A DNA stretch of 64,000 nt from the NCBI GenBank assembly GCA_938074205.1, contig CALJES010000004.1, positions 62,001 through 126,000 on the forward strand, given 5' to 3'. The translations under genes and the position numbers were made by a program. This document shows positions 26,650 to 35,505 of this stretch, in pieces. The notes beneath the pieces were generated by a model, which had not been told where the DNA came from, ran no database searches, and saw only the letters and a list, made by a program, of their open reading frames with translations. The stretch is from an uncultured bacterium. Lineage in GTDB: Bacteria > Armatimonadota > UBA5829. Within the stretch, counting starts at the first letter, position 1; each line of letters starts with the position of its first letter.

Positions 26650-27126
26650 GTGGAACTGACAGATGATGCGTTCGTGCTGACTAGACAAGGCTACGAGCAA
26701 ATACAGCGCGAACTTCAGGAAATACTTACGGTGAAGCGCCCAGAGGTTATCGAGAGCATACGCGAAGCCAGGCAGCTAGGCACGCTCAACGAAAACTCCG
26801 ATTATGAAGACGCAAAACGTCTGCAGGCTATGCTCGAAGCTCGAATAAAGGAACTGAAGGCGATACTTGCAAATGCCAAAGTGATCGATGCGCCCTCCAA
26901 CCAGGGCATTGTCGGGATAGGTTCTCGCGTGGTCGTGAAGTGCCTGGAAGACGGTGGGGAAGAGGAGTATGTTATCGTCGGTCCGGCGGAATCAAGTCCT
27001 TCCGAAGGCAGAATATCTCACGAGTCGTGCGTCGGCAGAGAGCTGCTCGGTAAGAAAGCCGGGGACGAAGTAAAAGTCGAAGTCCCGAGCGGTATTATAA
27101 CTTTCAGGATACTATCGGTCAGCTAA
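26650..27126 (+). CDS. greA: Transcription elongation factor GreA
   Basis: Secondary-channel factor that stimulates RNA cleavage by backtracked RNA polymerase. 158 aa, with the N-terminal coiled coil (LTRQGYEQIQRELQEI to LKAILANAKVID) and the C-terminal FKBP-like domain (GSRVVV, then GRELLGKKAGDEV). The start is GTG at 26650 with GAAGGAGC upstream. The hairpin tip reads GTLNENSDYEDAK: Glu48 is kept, but the tip Asp (position 41 in E. coli) is Thr45 here, which could weaken Mg2+ coordination and cleavage. It is preceded by a terminator-like hairpin and is convergent with the RAM-domain gene 4 bp away. Confidence 0.95.
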   Translation: MELTDDAFVLTRQGYEQIQRELQEILTVKRPEVIESIREARQLGTLNENSDYEDAKRLQAMLEARIKELKAILANAKVIDAPSNQGIVGIGSRVVVKCLEDGGEEEYVIVGPAESSPSEGRISHESCVGRELLGKKAGDEVKVEVPSGIITFRILSVS

Positions 27127-27130
27127 AAGG

Positions 27131-27421
27131 CTACTGCTTGGGTTCCTCGAGCCCGATTTCCCACATCCGTTCCAGATCGCGGCGCGAGTAACTCTTGAAA
27201 GCGATCAGCGTGTTGGTGCGGGCAATGCCTTCCATCTTTAGCAGCTTTTTGGTTACTATGTCTGCCAGCTCTTCGTGTTCTTTCACGCGGATTATCGCCA
27301 CCAAGTCGTATTGTCCCGCAACTGAATAGACTTCGGCGACGCCCGGGACATCGGCCAATGCTTCAGCGGTTTCAGGAAGTTTATCTCGCTCGCCTTCTAT
27401 CAAGACAATAGCTGTGACCAA
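27131..27421 (-). CDS. Stand-alone Lrp/AsnC ligand-binding (RAM) domain protein
   Basis: 96-aa protein made only of the regulation-of-amino-acid-metabolism domain; the helix-turn-helix half of Lrp is absent. The core reads VTAIVLIEGE, then GVAEVYSVAGQYDLVAIIRVK and IARTNTLIAFKSY, as in short RAM proteins that form decamers and bind small molecules. The start is placed at TTG 27421, where GGAGG (27434-27430) is 8 bp upstream; a TTG five codons earlier overlaps that ribosome-binding site. It may modulate a full-length Lrp protein elsewhere (inference). Confidence 0.88.
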   Translation of the reverse strand: MVTAIVLIEGERDKLPETAEALADVPGVAEVYSVAGQYDLVAIIRVKEHEELADIVTKKLLKMEGIARTNTLIAFKSYSRRDLERMWEIGLEEPKQ

Positions 27422-27532
27422 TTGTGTTTCCTCCAATTTGTTAATCTGAACCAGGCAATGTGCCCTTTACCTTTCAAGTTGCTTCGGTTTTTGCACTTGC
27501 AGGCTGCCTTCTGCGGGGTAGGATAAAGGGGA

Positions 27533-27609
27533 TGGTCGGGGTGGGCGGATTTGAACCGCCGACCTCTCAGTCCCGAACCGAGCGCTCTACCAAGCTGAGC
27601 CACACCCCG
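27533..27609 (-). tRNA. tRNA-Pro (anticodon CGG)
   Basis: A full cloverleaf can be folded on the minus strand. The acceptor CGGGGTG pairs with CACCCCG, the D arm has GCTC/GAGC, and the anticodon stem CTCGG/CTGAG (one G-U) holds the loop TTCGGGA, giving anticodon CGG. The T arm GGCGG-TTCAAAT-CCGCC is perfect. The discriminator A and a genomically encoded CCA end (27535-27533) are present. Confidence 0.97.
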
Positions 27610-27620
27610 TCGACGCTTCC

Positions 27621-27626
27621 ATTATA
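27621..27626 (-). promoter_or_regulatory. Extended -10 promoter of tRNA-Pro
   Basis: On the minus strand, TGGTATAAT ends about 11 bp before the mature tRNA 5' end, giving a perfect extended -10 (TGn plus TATAAT). No clear -35 box is seen at the usual distance. Confidence 0.65.
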
Positions 27627-27709
27627 CCACAAGACGGCACAAACAGCGAGGACGTTTTTCAAGAAAATATAAGTGTTCAGTGTATTAGGAGTCTGGCTTG
27701 TCAGCTCAT

Positions 27710-30157
27710 TCATTCCGTCCGAAACGCATGCTCCTTCCCGTCGGTTTTAAACAAGAACACCCAGCCGTACTTGCCATCCTCTTGTGCGAACACCTGGTAG
27801 CCGTCTCGCGCCCCTTTCTGCGCGTGGTCGATTAGGGATTTATTTTCTCCATCGATAGAATACAATCGCTGGCAAATATAACCGCTGGTCCCTTCGACTA
27901 TTATAGGTATCACGTCGAACCCGCCTGCGATTCTAAATTCTGCGACTCCGTTTTCGTCTACTCTGATTCGAGTTGGGAAATCCGATAACTTTGTGCCAAC
28001 CGTCACCTCGGTCACCCTTGGCGCGTTGGGTCCGTAATCGAATGCTGCCTTCTGAGCGGGTTCCCAATCCTGGGTGCCTCCGCCGTAGGGCATTAGAAAA
28101 AGGTCAATCTCCAACCAATCTCCGGCAGATATCTCTGAGGCATTCGTTATCGGCACCAGCATCAGAATGGTGTCTCCGTTTTTCTGACCTATCACCGACA
28201 CCCCCGGTTCAACGGTCTTACCGCCAATTCTCCCCTCGAAGCGCCGGACGATGAACGCATTTGCACCTCGCTTTTCCGGATATATAGTTGCGAAACCGCC
28301 CTCTGAGGGAATCGGGGTGCCTACAAGCGTGAAATCGTCGTTCAACCTGATGGGCACTACAGTCGGTTCGCCTTCGGGACCTCCGTAGGAAACGTGGGTG
28401 TAGCGAAGACGCTGGACCCAACTTGCTATGTTGAGGAGCCGCATGTAGCGCGAGAAGTCACCGTCCTTGATCTTAATGGGGCCCAGGAAGTCTATGCGCA
28501 TGTGAATGAAATTGCGAAGCTCGTCGGTTTGAGGAAGCTCAAATATGTCGAGCGTGACCTTAGCTTTGCCGTCGTCTGATAGGTATGAAAGTGTCACATC
28601 AGCCCAGTTGGGGCCTGTCGATCGAAACGTTGTCCCTAGGTATTCAATGAAATGCCATAGGCCGTCTGAGTCGCAGTAGCGCAAGAAGCTATGGCCCGCA
28701 ACATTATCGTGCTGGGGTTGAGATTTCCACATAGGCTGGCTCATGGGCCGAAGGTCGGCTATGCACACCCCGTCTAGTCCTCCAAATAGAAATGGTACGT
28801 AGCAGGTTGTCTCGGTTACCCCAGTCGACATATGGTAGTAGTCCATCCAAGCTCCCAGCGACGAAAACTGCTTCAAAGGATGCGAACCCCAGTTCTGATA
28901 AAGGTGAAGGCTTGTAACCTTGCGCTCTTCGTTTGGTTCCAGATACAGCGGGAATATAGTTTCCGAAAATGGGGTATCTTGAGGGTTGTAGAACGGTTCT
29001 TCCTTCTCGCCCGAGAAGTTTTTAGATATCTGCACGGTGATCGGCAGCGTGTTACCGGCTTCGTCAAGGATCACCCCGCACTCTACAAAGCCGGGGTTTC
29101 GCCTAGTTTTGTGCAAGATGTAGACCTTACGTCTTAGATATCCGTTTCGAATCGTAAACGTGGCTTTTTCGTAGTCGTTTGGATGATGGTAGTGATATGT
29201 GAAATCGCCGGGGTTGTCCGTTTCGACAACGTAGCATCCGCGCACAGGATCGTAGCCCAGCCAGCGTCCCTCTGAAGCGGCGGCGTTGACGGACATAATG
29301 GGCTGGATTTCACCTTCCATCTCCTCAGTCACTACAGGGCTTTCAAGCGGGAAGAGCTCGAAATATGCCGCTGGTTTGTCGTCTGCTTTCCAAATTGCTA
29401 CTGTTTGTTCGCGAGCATCTTGGCTGTATACGAGGTTGCAGACCCGCACAAGATTGTCTTCTTTTTCCAGCACGACGTCGTCAACGCCGTTCGGAACCGG
29501 ATAGATAAGTGCACACGTCGGCTTGTTCTCAGATCTTTTTATCAGCACGAATTGGTTTAGCGGAGGGGTTTGGCCAGACATATGTGTTGCTGGGGTGGAG
29601 CAGCCTTCTGCCTGAAACTCGCATACAAACTGCGCGTTTTTAACCTGGATGTCGCCTGTGACGTGCAGAATGACACCTATGTGCAGCTTTTCCGGGTATG
29701 CGAAGAATGTGATCTCGCCTTTGATGGGTGCTTGTTCGCCCGAATTGCTAGTGAGGGCTACATCGAGCCAGTGCGTTTCTATGTAGTAGGGCCCTCGGCG
29801 GTAGATGTTAATCCGAGATTGTCCTGTGGAATGCAGGGATGTATACTGCGTTCCGTTTGCGTCGACAACGGTTAGGTACGCTCCTCTTCCTGCGGTAACC
29901 TCTTCGAATCCGTTACGTCCCTTAATTGCTATGTTTGTTATTCGGTGGCCAGAGTTGGATTTCAAGTTTGCGACCAGGCGGTATCTGTCAGCTTCGATTG
30001 TGAACTCGGTGCGCCTTGCAGATGTGTATCTGGTTTCCAGGCGCGGTCTGGCGGAGAGGGTCTGGTTACGAATATCGGTCTGCCACGCCATGGCTCCTGG
30101 AGGTATCACAAATGCTAGCGCTACAGCAATTGAGGTTGAGATTTGCAAGTTCTGCAA
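27710..30157 (-). CDS. Large secreted protein of unknown function
   Basis: 815 aa. A signal peptide is seen at the N-terminus (STSIAVALAFVIPPGAMAWQ, cleavage likely after AMA). The mature part is rich in beta strands and in aromatic residues, with no cysteine pattern and no membrane segment; parts such as RRGPYYIETHWLDVAL and GGLDGVCIADLRPMSQP look like a carbohydrate-active or polysaccharide-lyase-like beta sandwich, but no family is recognised. The start is TTG at 30157 with GGAGGTGG upstream, chosen because the signal peptide begins directly there; about 140 further codons are open upstream but cover the divergent promoter region. It stands alone, divergent from the exopolysaccharide cluster. 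Confidence 0.75.
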   Translation of the reverse strand: MQNLQISTSIAVALAFVIPPGAMAWQTDIRNQTLSARPRLETRYTSARRTEFTIEADRYRLVANLKSNSGHRITNIAIKGRNGFEEVTAGRGAYLTVVDANGTQYTSLHSTGQSRINIYRRGPYYIETHWLDVALTSNSGEQAPIKGEITFFAYPEKLHIGVILHVTGDIQVKNAQFVCEFQAEGCSTPATHMSGQTPPLNQFVLIKRSENKPTCALIYPVPNGVDDVVLEKEDNLVRVCNLVYSQDAREQTVAIWKADDKPAAYFELFPLESPVVTEEMEGEIQPIMSVNAAASEGRWLGYDPVRGCYVVETDNPGDFTYHYHHPNDYEKATFTIRNGYLRRKVYILHKTRRNPGFVECGVILDEAGNTLPITVQISKNFSGEKEEPFYNPQDTPFSETIFPLYLEPNEERKVTSLHLYQNWGSHPLKQFSSLGAWMDYYHMSTGVTETTCYVPFLFGGLDGVCIADLRPMSQPMWKSQPQHDNVAGHSFLRYCDSDGLWHFIEYLGTTFRSTGPNWADVTLSYLSDDGKAKVTLDIFELPQTDELRNFIHMRIDFLGPIKIKDGDFSRYMRLLNIASWVQRLRYTHVSYGGPEGEPTVVPIRLNDDFTLVGTPIPSEGGFATIYPEKRGANAFIVRRFEGRIGGKTVEPGVSVIGQKNGDTILMLVPITNASEISAGDWLEIDLFLMPYGGGTQDWEPAQKAAFDYGPNAPRVTEVTVGTKLSDFPTRIRVDENGVAEFRIAGGFDVIPIIVEGTSGYICQRLYSIDGENKSLIDHAQKGARDGYQVFAQEDGKYGWVFLFKTDGKEHAFRTE

Positions 30158-30541
30158 TGGGGCTCCACCTCCGATATTGTCATCACTTCCTTCTATCGCA
30201 CGGCTATCGATACCTGCCGGCAGTGCCGAAAATAGAGTGTGGCGTTGCCAAGGGGAAACTTGGAACCGTGCAAACTTCAAAGTGCGTATAAAGGTGCAGG
30301 CGCAACCATAGCTCGTTCTGTACTTCTTTTGGCGTATCCGCAGAACACGCGGTGCGCCAGAGCCTCCACAGGATGTTCCGAACCTGCATAGGATGCGGGA
30401 TATTTGACGAAGGTGTGCCTGTTTGGATAACTGCTTGGCCCGAAAGCCGTGGGGAGAATACCATAAGCTGTGGTATAATTCACACGTACGTGAAGAACTA
30501 ATAAGTGTATTGAAAGATCGATCGCACAGAAACTTAGGCCT
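30158..30541. other. Divergent control region, 384 bp
   Basis: Space between the minus-strand secreted-protein gene and the first gene of the exopolysaccharide cluster. Minus-strand codons are open through it but carry no domain. The right part holds the promoter and palindromes described separately; nothing else was recognised. Confidence 0.6.
30458..30494 (+). promoter_or_regulatory. Promoter and palindromes before the exopolysaccharide cluster
   Basis: TGGTATAAT (30471-30479) is a perfect extended -10. It is flanked by two symmetric elements: ATACCA (30458-30463) opposite TGGTAT (30471-30476), and the 10-bp perfect palindrome CACGTACGTG (30483-30492), enlarged by an outer TTCAC/GTGAA. Both positions suit an operator for a repressor. 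The first gene starts 62 bp after the -10. Confidence 0.6.
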
Positions 30542-32875
30542 ATGAGATTCTGGCATTTCGTAAGAGTAGTAAAACAACGGTTCCTGATGATCCTCGGACT
30601 GGTGGCTGTTACGCTGCTTGTAATACTGGTGGCTGTGCCAACTCCGAAAGTAGTCTACCCCGCGTCTGCATTCTTGTCTCCGACACCTCAGGTCATGCAG
30701 GGAGGCTTACCGACAACCACCACCTCGACAACAGAAACCCTCGCCAGGCCCGATCGCTCGGTCATATTGAGCAACTTAATTATCATGGCCCAGGGCGGCG
30801 AGGTATTTCTGCGTGCGCTAGACTTTCTGGCGCAGCCTGTTGAGGTTCAGCGGAAAATCAGGCCGGACCTTCCGAGCTACAGACAAATTACGCGAATAGA
30901 GGTTAGCCGCGGCAAGGTACTTTCTCTTCGCGAATGGCCTGACGTTCTCGAAGTTGCCCCCGTTCAGATGCCTGCTATTGGGGAGAAGGGTACGACAACG
31001 GACATAATCCGGATCACGGTCAAGCTGCAGGACCCGACTATATCTCCGTACCTTGCTAATGCGGTAGGCCACGCGTTTGCCGAAGTATATCAGGAGAAGA
31101 GCCGTGAGGATGCGCGCAAGTACGCAAAGTTCTTAGAGGCCAGTCTTGCCGAGGCTCGCGAGAAACTTAACGACCTTCAGACTCGGATCGCGCAATATAA
31201 AGGTAAGCGTCAGATCGTAGCAGTGGATGCGGAATCGCAGAACGCTTTGTCGTCGATCGCTGGCTTGGAGCAGGCGCGCAGTTCAGCGGAAGCGGCTGTG
31301 AGAGAAGCGGAGGCGGCCGTCAGAAACGTAGATGCTCAACTTAGGGAGCAGCCAACTGTAGTCCGTGAACGGCTACCGGGCGAGCTCAACCCAACAGTGC
31401 AGAAGTTAAACGAGGAGCTGGCCCAAGCTGAGGCGCAGTTGCGGCTGCTATCCCAGAGATACACGCCTGAGCATGAGGCGTACAAAGCTCTCCAGGGCCA
31501 AATAGATGCGCTTAAGCTGCGAATCAGAATAGCCAGCGCCAACTACGCGCCGGCAAAAGTTAACGAAATCCGCCAAGAGCTGCTGAAAAAACGCTCCGAG
31601 GCGATGTATATGTTGGCCACTGCCAGGGCACGGCTTTCTGCGATCAACGCAAGCCTTGCTCGAGCGCAAGCTAAGGTCACGAACCTAACGAACGCCGAGC
31701 CAGAGCTGGCCTCTCTTATTAGAGAACATCAGCAAGCTGAGAACACCTATAAACTCATTTCTGAGAAGCTTGCTCAGGTCAGGATTGCTGAGAAGGAATT
31801 CACCAGGACGGGCTCTATAGTTCCCTACGACTGGGCTCGTGCTGCTGGCAAGAAAATGGTGCTCGGGCCTACGAGAGCAGCGGTTTTGGGATATGGGTTA
31901 GTTCTCGCGCTCATTGTCGGTGTAGCGGTTGCGATATGGCTGGATTCCATCGACACTCGTATGCGCAACGCTGCAGACGTCGAGGAGCTTCTGCAATTGC
32001 CAGTACTTGGGCTTACGCCTCAGCTAACGGGTCGGGACGGCGTGCTGCCTAAGCTCACTCACTTGTATCCACTGTCGGCGATGGCCGAATCTTACCGTAT
32101 ATTGCGCACTAACATTCTGTTTGCGCTGCGGGACCAGCCGTTTAAAACTCTCATGGTGGCAACTGGCAGACCGGGGCAAGGCGCAACAACGACAATCTGC
32201 AACTTAGCCATAGCGCTTGCCCAGATTGGCAAACGGGTCATTTTAATTGATGCGGACATGCGCAAGCCCAGCTTGCACAAGTTTTTCGGGGTTTCCAACG
32301 ACATCGGTCTTTCCACTCTGTTGCAGGGCAAGTGCAAGCTCACAGATGTTCTTCGCAAGACCGATATCGAGAACCTGGTTGTAATCCCAGGTGGTCCTCA
32401 GCCGATGAATCCTTCGGAGCTCCTGGGTTCGGAGCGGATGCGCGAGCTTGTGGAGATGCTGGAAGAGCACTGCGATTTGGTTCTCTTTGATACTCCGAGT
32501 ACCATTGTGTTCAGCGATGGTCCGATGCTTGCGAGTTGGATCGACGCGGTGATCATGGTTGTTTCTGCGAACCAGGCGCCTCGGGGCACAGAAACTCAAA
32601 CGCGTGATCTGTTGCGCAAGGCGAAGGCGAATATACTCGGGGTTGTCGTGAACAGGATGCAACCCGATGCCGTAGATAGCTGCTACTACTATTCGCATTA
32701 CTATGCTGAGGCATTGCCGCCGGAAGGTCCGGTGGGGGCTTTGGGCGCAGGCGAGGAAGCGGACAAAGAATCGGAAAAGCCTGCTGGTCCCGAAGAGCCA
32801 CGAAAAGCCATTCCTGCGCCCGAAACCGCGCCTTCATCTGAATTGGCCGAAGAAGAGAATCCGTTTCCGGACTAG
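30542..32875 (+). CDS. Wzz/BY-kinase-like polysaccharide co-polymerase with altered P-loop
   Basis: 777 aa. Wzz-type chain-length domain with helix 1 (about 13-33), a long periplasmic coiled-coil region (about 185-425) and helix 2 (about 440-465), fused to a CpsD/BY-kinase-like ATPase domain (from about 500). Walker A' LIDADMRKPSLH and Walker B LVLFDTP are present, but Walker A reads GRPGQGATTT: the essential Lys is Ala548. A small Tyr cluster (YYYSHYY, 715-721) is followed by a Pro/Glu-rich tail. Normal homologues autophosphorylate and control export and length of the polymer; this one may bind nucleotide poorly and act structurally. First gene of the cluster, with a promoter at 30471-30479. 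Confidence 0.9.
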   Translation: MRFWHFVRVVKQRFLMILGLVAVTLLVILVAVPTPKVVYPASAFLSPTPQVMQGGLPTTTTSTTETLARPDRSVILSNLIIMAQGGEVFLRALDFLAQPVEVQRKIRPDLPSYRQITRIEVSRGKVLSLREWPDVLEVAPVQMPAIGEKGTTTDIIRITVKLQDPTISPYLANAVGHAFAEVYQEKSREDARKYAKFLEASLAEAREKLNDLQTRIAQYKGKRQIVAVDAESQNALSSIAGLEQARSSAEAAVREAEAAVRNVDAQLREQPTVVRERLPGELNPTVQKLNEELAQAEAQLRLLSQRYTPEHEAYKALQGQIDALKLRIRIASANYAPAKVNEIRQELLKKRSEAMYMLATARARLSAINASLARAQAKVTNLTNAEPELASLIREHQQAENTYKLISEKLAQVRIAEKEFTRTGSIVPYDWARAAGKKMVLGPTRAAVLGYGLVLALIVGVAVAIWLDSIDTRMRNAADVEELLQLPVLGLTPQLTGRDGVLPKLTHLYPLSAMAESYRILRTNILFALRDQPFKTLMVATGRPGQGATTTICNLAIALAQIGKRVILIDADMRKPSLHKFFGVSNDIGLSTLLQGKCKLTDVLRKTDIENLVVIPGGPQPMNPSELLGSERMRELVEMLEEHCDLVLFDTPSTIVFSDGPMLASWIDAVIMVVSANQAPRGTETQTRDLLRKAKANILGVVVNRMQPDAVDSCYYYSHYYAEALPPEGPVGALGAGEEADKESEKPAGPEEPRKAIPAPETAPSSELAEEENPFPD

Positions 32876-32896
32876 CCTGAACTTTGGGAGTTGCCT

Positions 32897-34435
32897 TTGT
32901 CAGAGCGTGTGACCGAATTTAGCGCTGACCATCATTCCCCTGCACTCACTGAGCCCGAGACTTCCGAGACTGAAAAGCCGCTTGACGTCGGAAAGGCAGC
33001 TCGCCAGGGCGGATTCTGGGCGATCGTTTCATACTCCTTTGCCAAGGCAACCGGTTTTGCTTCGTCGATAGTCCTCGCTCGTTTGTTGCTGCCCCGTGAC
33101 TATGGCCTTAGTGGGATGGTCAATACGGTACTGGGCGCGGCTGCAGTCGTTGGCAACCTCGGCATAGGGGCGGCGCTGGTTCATCAGCGCGAAGACGTCG
33201 AAGAGCACGCAAATACTATGTGGTGGCTGGATATGCTCTTCGGAGTCTTTCTATTTGCTCTTGCGAACATACTCAGCCCTCTAGCTTGCATTCATTACCA
33301 TGAGCCTAAGCTACGCTGGTTAATTCTCGCCGCAAGTGCGAACTTCCTGATTAATCCGATTGGAGGGGCGATGGGAGCTTTGCTGCGGCGGGACCTGCGG
33401 TTCAGAACGGTGCAGGGCATTGCTATGATTCAGACCCTTACCTGCAGCCTGATGGCAATTGTCTTCGCAGTTTTGGGTGCAGGCGTGTGGAGCTTCATTT
33501 ATCCTTATATATTGGGCAATACGCTTCAAGTTGTCTTGCTGTGGAACGTATGCCCATTTCGGCCAAAACTGAAGGTTCGTTGGGATCTTGCACGCAGGCT
33601 CATTTCTTTCGGTAAGAATCTTGCTGGCGCCAGCGTGTTTCTGTATGTCAACGAGAACGTGGCTTATATACTTCTTGGCTCACTTATGGGTGGGGTGAAG
33701 CTGGGTTTCTACGTGTTCGCGTATCGCTTGGGAGTTTGGGTAGTGGACAACGTGTGGGGTGCTATTTCGGGAATAGTGTTTCCCACCTTTTCGGCAGTTC
33801 AGAAGGAGCCTGACAGGGCACGTGCGATGTTCTTGAAAATGCTTACTATGGTCGCCGTGATCGGCCTACCGATCGTATGTGCACAGTGGGCGCTCGCGCC
33901 GATATATATTGGATCGATATATGGTAGCAAGTGGTTACCGGTTGTGACCGCTTTTCGGTATATCGCGCTGTATGGTATGGTGAAGGCTATTTGTTCGCCT
34001 GCTCTGAGTCTGATTGCGGCAATGGGAAGGCCAGATGTGAATTTCAAATTGAATGCGGCGGCAAGTCCCGTGATAGTAATGGCTGTAGTCTTGGGAAGCA
34101 AGTATGGCATCAATGGTGTGGCAGCAGCGACGGCCGCAGCTCACGGCACTTTTGCGCTTCTGTGGCTGGTGATCCCTTTTCGGATACTCAAATGGAGTAT
34201 TCTCGATGCTGCGGTTTCGGTATTGCCCGCAGCGGTCTGCTCAGTGATGGCTGCCAGCATAGCGTATGCGATATATTTTGCTGCTGGTGATGGAAGCAGT
34301 TCGCTGCTGTTGCTGATCCAGCTTGTTATCCTGGGAGCTCTTGTTTACATCGGACTAGGCATAACGCTGTTTCGGCGAACATACTCTGCAGTTTGGAGCA
34401 CAATAAAAGATGTCTTACGAGATGTGCGGGCATAG
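32897..34435 (+). CDS. Wzx-type polysaccharide flippase
   Basis: Integral membrane protein of the MATE/MOP superfamily, 512 aa, with about 12-14 hydrophobic helices. The GGFWAIVSYSFAKATGFASS start of helix 1 and the LLPRDYGLSGMV motif are typical of lipopolysaccharide-biosynthesis flippases (RfbX/WzxC-like). It would flip the undecaprenyl-linked repeat unit across the inner membrane for polymerisation. The start is placed at TTG 32897, 6 bp after GGGAG; a TTG two codons earlier touches the ribosome-binding site. It lies 21 bp after the co-polymerase gene and 2 bp before the nitroreductase-like gene. Confidence 0.93.
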   Translation: MSERVTEFSADHHSPALTEPETSETEKPLDVGKAARQGGFWAIVSYSFAKATGFASSIVLARLLLPRDYGLSGMVNTVLGAAAVVGNLGIGAALVHQREDVEEHANTMWWLDMLFGVFLFALANILSPLACIHYHEPKLRWLILAASANFLINPIGGAMGALLRRDLRFRTVQGIAMIQTLTCSLMAIVFAVLGAGVWSFIYPYILGNTLQVVLLWNVCPFRPKLKVRWDLARRLISFGKNLAGASVFLYVNENVAYILLGSLMGGVKLGFYVFAYRLGVWVVDNVWGAISGIVFPTFSAVQKEPDRARAMFLKMLTMVAVIGLPIVCAQWALAPIYIGSIYGSKWLPVVTAFRYIALYGMVKAICSPALSLIAAMGRPDVNFKLNAAASPVIVMAVVLGSKYGINGVAAATAAAHGTFALLWLVIPFRILKWSILDAAVSVLPAAVCSVMAASIAYAIYFAAGDGSSSLLLLIQLVILGALVYIGLGITLFRRTYSAVWSTIKDVLRDVRA

Positions 34436-34437
34436 GC

Positions 34438-35505
34438 ATGAAAGTGTTGGTCGATTTAACTAAGGGCTTCTGCAAGCTGGGAAGGAGAATTGCACGACGT
34501 TTCCTGAGGTTGATTCGAGGAAATCCGTGGAATCAGGGATACCGCCGTGAGCAGCAGCTGTTTGTATATACGCATTGGGATCGTTATTGGCTTGACACGA
34601 ACAGGCAGCAACGGAAACCTAGTCCGAAAGACGTCGATGTTATCGAGTATGATCTTTTGCGCTTCACACACGCCATTGATAAAGGGCTTCAGCTTCCCAA
34701 CCGCAGAGCGGGGTTCGGAAGGTTTAAGGTGGAATGCGTTCTCAACATGGTAAAGTTGCTTGAGAATTCTTCTCAAGGGCGGGAACAAGTGATCCGATGG
34801 GCTTACACGGTGCTTAACGATTACGCAAAGGTTTTAGCGGACGATCTTGACAACCGAGGGCTTACTTCGGAAGAGAGAACTGACCTTTCGGCTTGGCTAG
34901 AAAAGCTGAACCAGGAAATAGCCACACTTCCTAGTTTGTCAGATTCAGGGGAAGCCCCCAGTCCAGTGGAGGGTATTTCACCTGTGTATTTTGAGCGTCG
35001 ATCTGTCAGACAGTGGGCAGACAAACCTGTTGAAGACGTTACACTGGAGAAACTAGTCAAAGTGGCCCTGTGGGCACCTTCAAGTTGTAACCGTCAGCCT
35101 TATAAGTTTCTATTTGTCCGAAGCGAGGAAAGCAAGCGACTAGTCCTAGAAGTTGCTCAAGGGGGCAAGAGCTTTGCAGAAAAGGCGCCGGTGCTACTTG
35201 TGCTTCTCGCAGACGTTCGTGCGTATTGTGCTCCGAGTGAGCGTCATCTTGCCTACATCGATGCCGCTCTAGCTTCCCAAAACCTAGCGCTTGCCGCCTG
35301 CGAGCTAGGGTTGGGAGCGGTGTGGCTAAACTGCAGTGTTGAGGACTTCTCTGCTGAAGACCAGCTCCGTTTGGCGCTTAAAATCCCTCCTTGGTACGCA
35401 ATCGTCGGCGCAATGGCTATCGGGTACCAGCGGGATGAGGAACCGCGGAATCCGTCCGCAAGAAGATCTGTGCAGAGCGTAGTAGTGTACGAGAGGTTTG
35501 TGTAA
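34438..35505 (+). CDS. Nitroreductase-family protein of the polysaccharide cluster
   Basis: 355 aa. Residues from about 185 on form an FMN-dependent nitroreductase fold: RRSVRQWADKPVEDVTLE, ALWAPSSCNRQPYKF (FMN-binding start), then YIDAALASQNLALAACELGLG and IVGAMAIGYQRDE. The N-terminal 180 residues are basic at the start and helical, and match no family I recognise. In this cluster it may reduce or dehydrogenate a sugar or partner the pyruvyl transferase; nitroreductase and pyruvyl-transferase genes are seen together elsewhere. The ATG at 34438 is 2 bp after the flippase stop. The stop overlaps the next start (TAATG). Confidence 0.85.
   Translation: MKVLVDLTKGFCKLGRRIARRFLRLIRGNPWNQGYRREQQLFVYTHWDRYWLDTNRQQRKPSPKDVDVIEYDLLRFTHAIDKGLQLPNRRAGFGRFKVECVLNMVKLLENSSQGREQVIRWAYTVLNDYAKVLADDLDNRGLTSEERTDLSAWLEKLNQEIATLPSLSDSGEAPSPVEGISPVYFERRSVRQWADKPVEDVTLEKLVKVALWAPSSCNRQPYKFLFVRSEESKRLVLEVAQGGKSFAEKAPVLLVLLADVRAYCAPSERHLAYIDAALASQNLALAACELGLGAVWLNCSVEDFSAEDQLRLALKIPPWYAIVGAMAIGYQRDEEPRNPSARRSVQSVVVYERFV

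Noticed and set aside
30158-30577. N-terminal extension of the 815-aa secreted protein by about 140 codons
   Set aside because: The extension crosses the divergent promoter, overlaps the start of the polysaccharide cluster and would bury the signal peptide internally.
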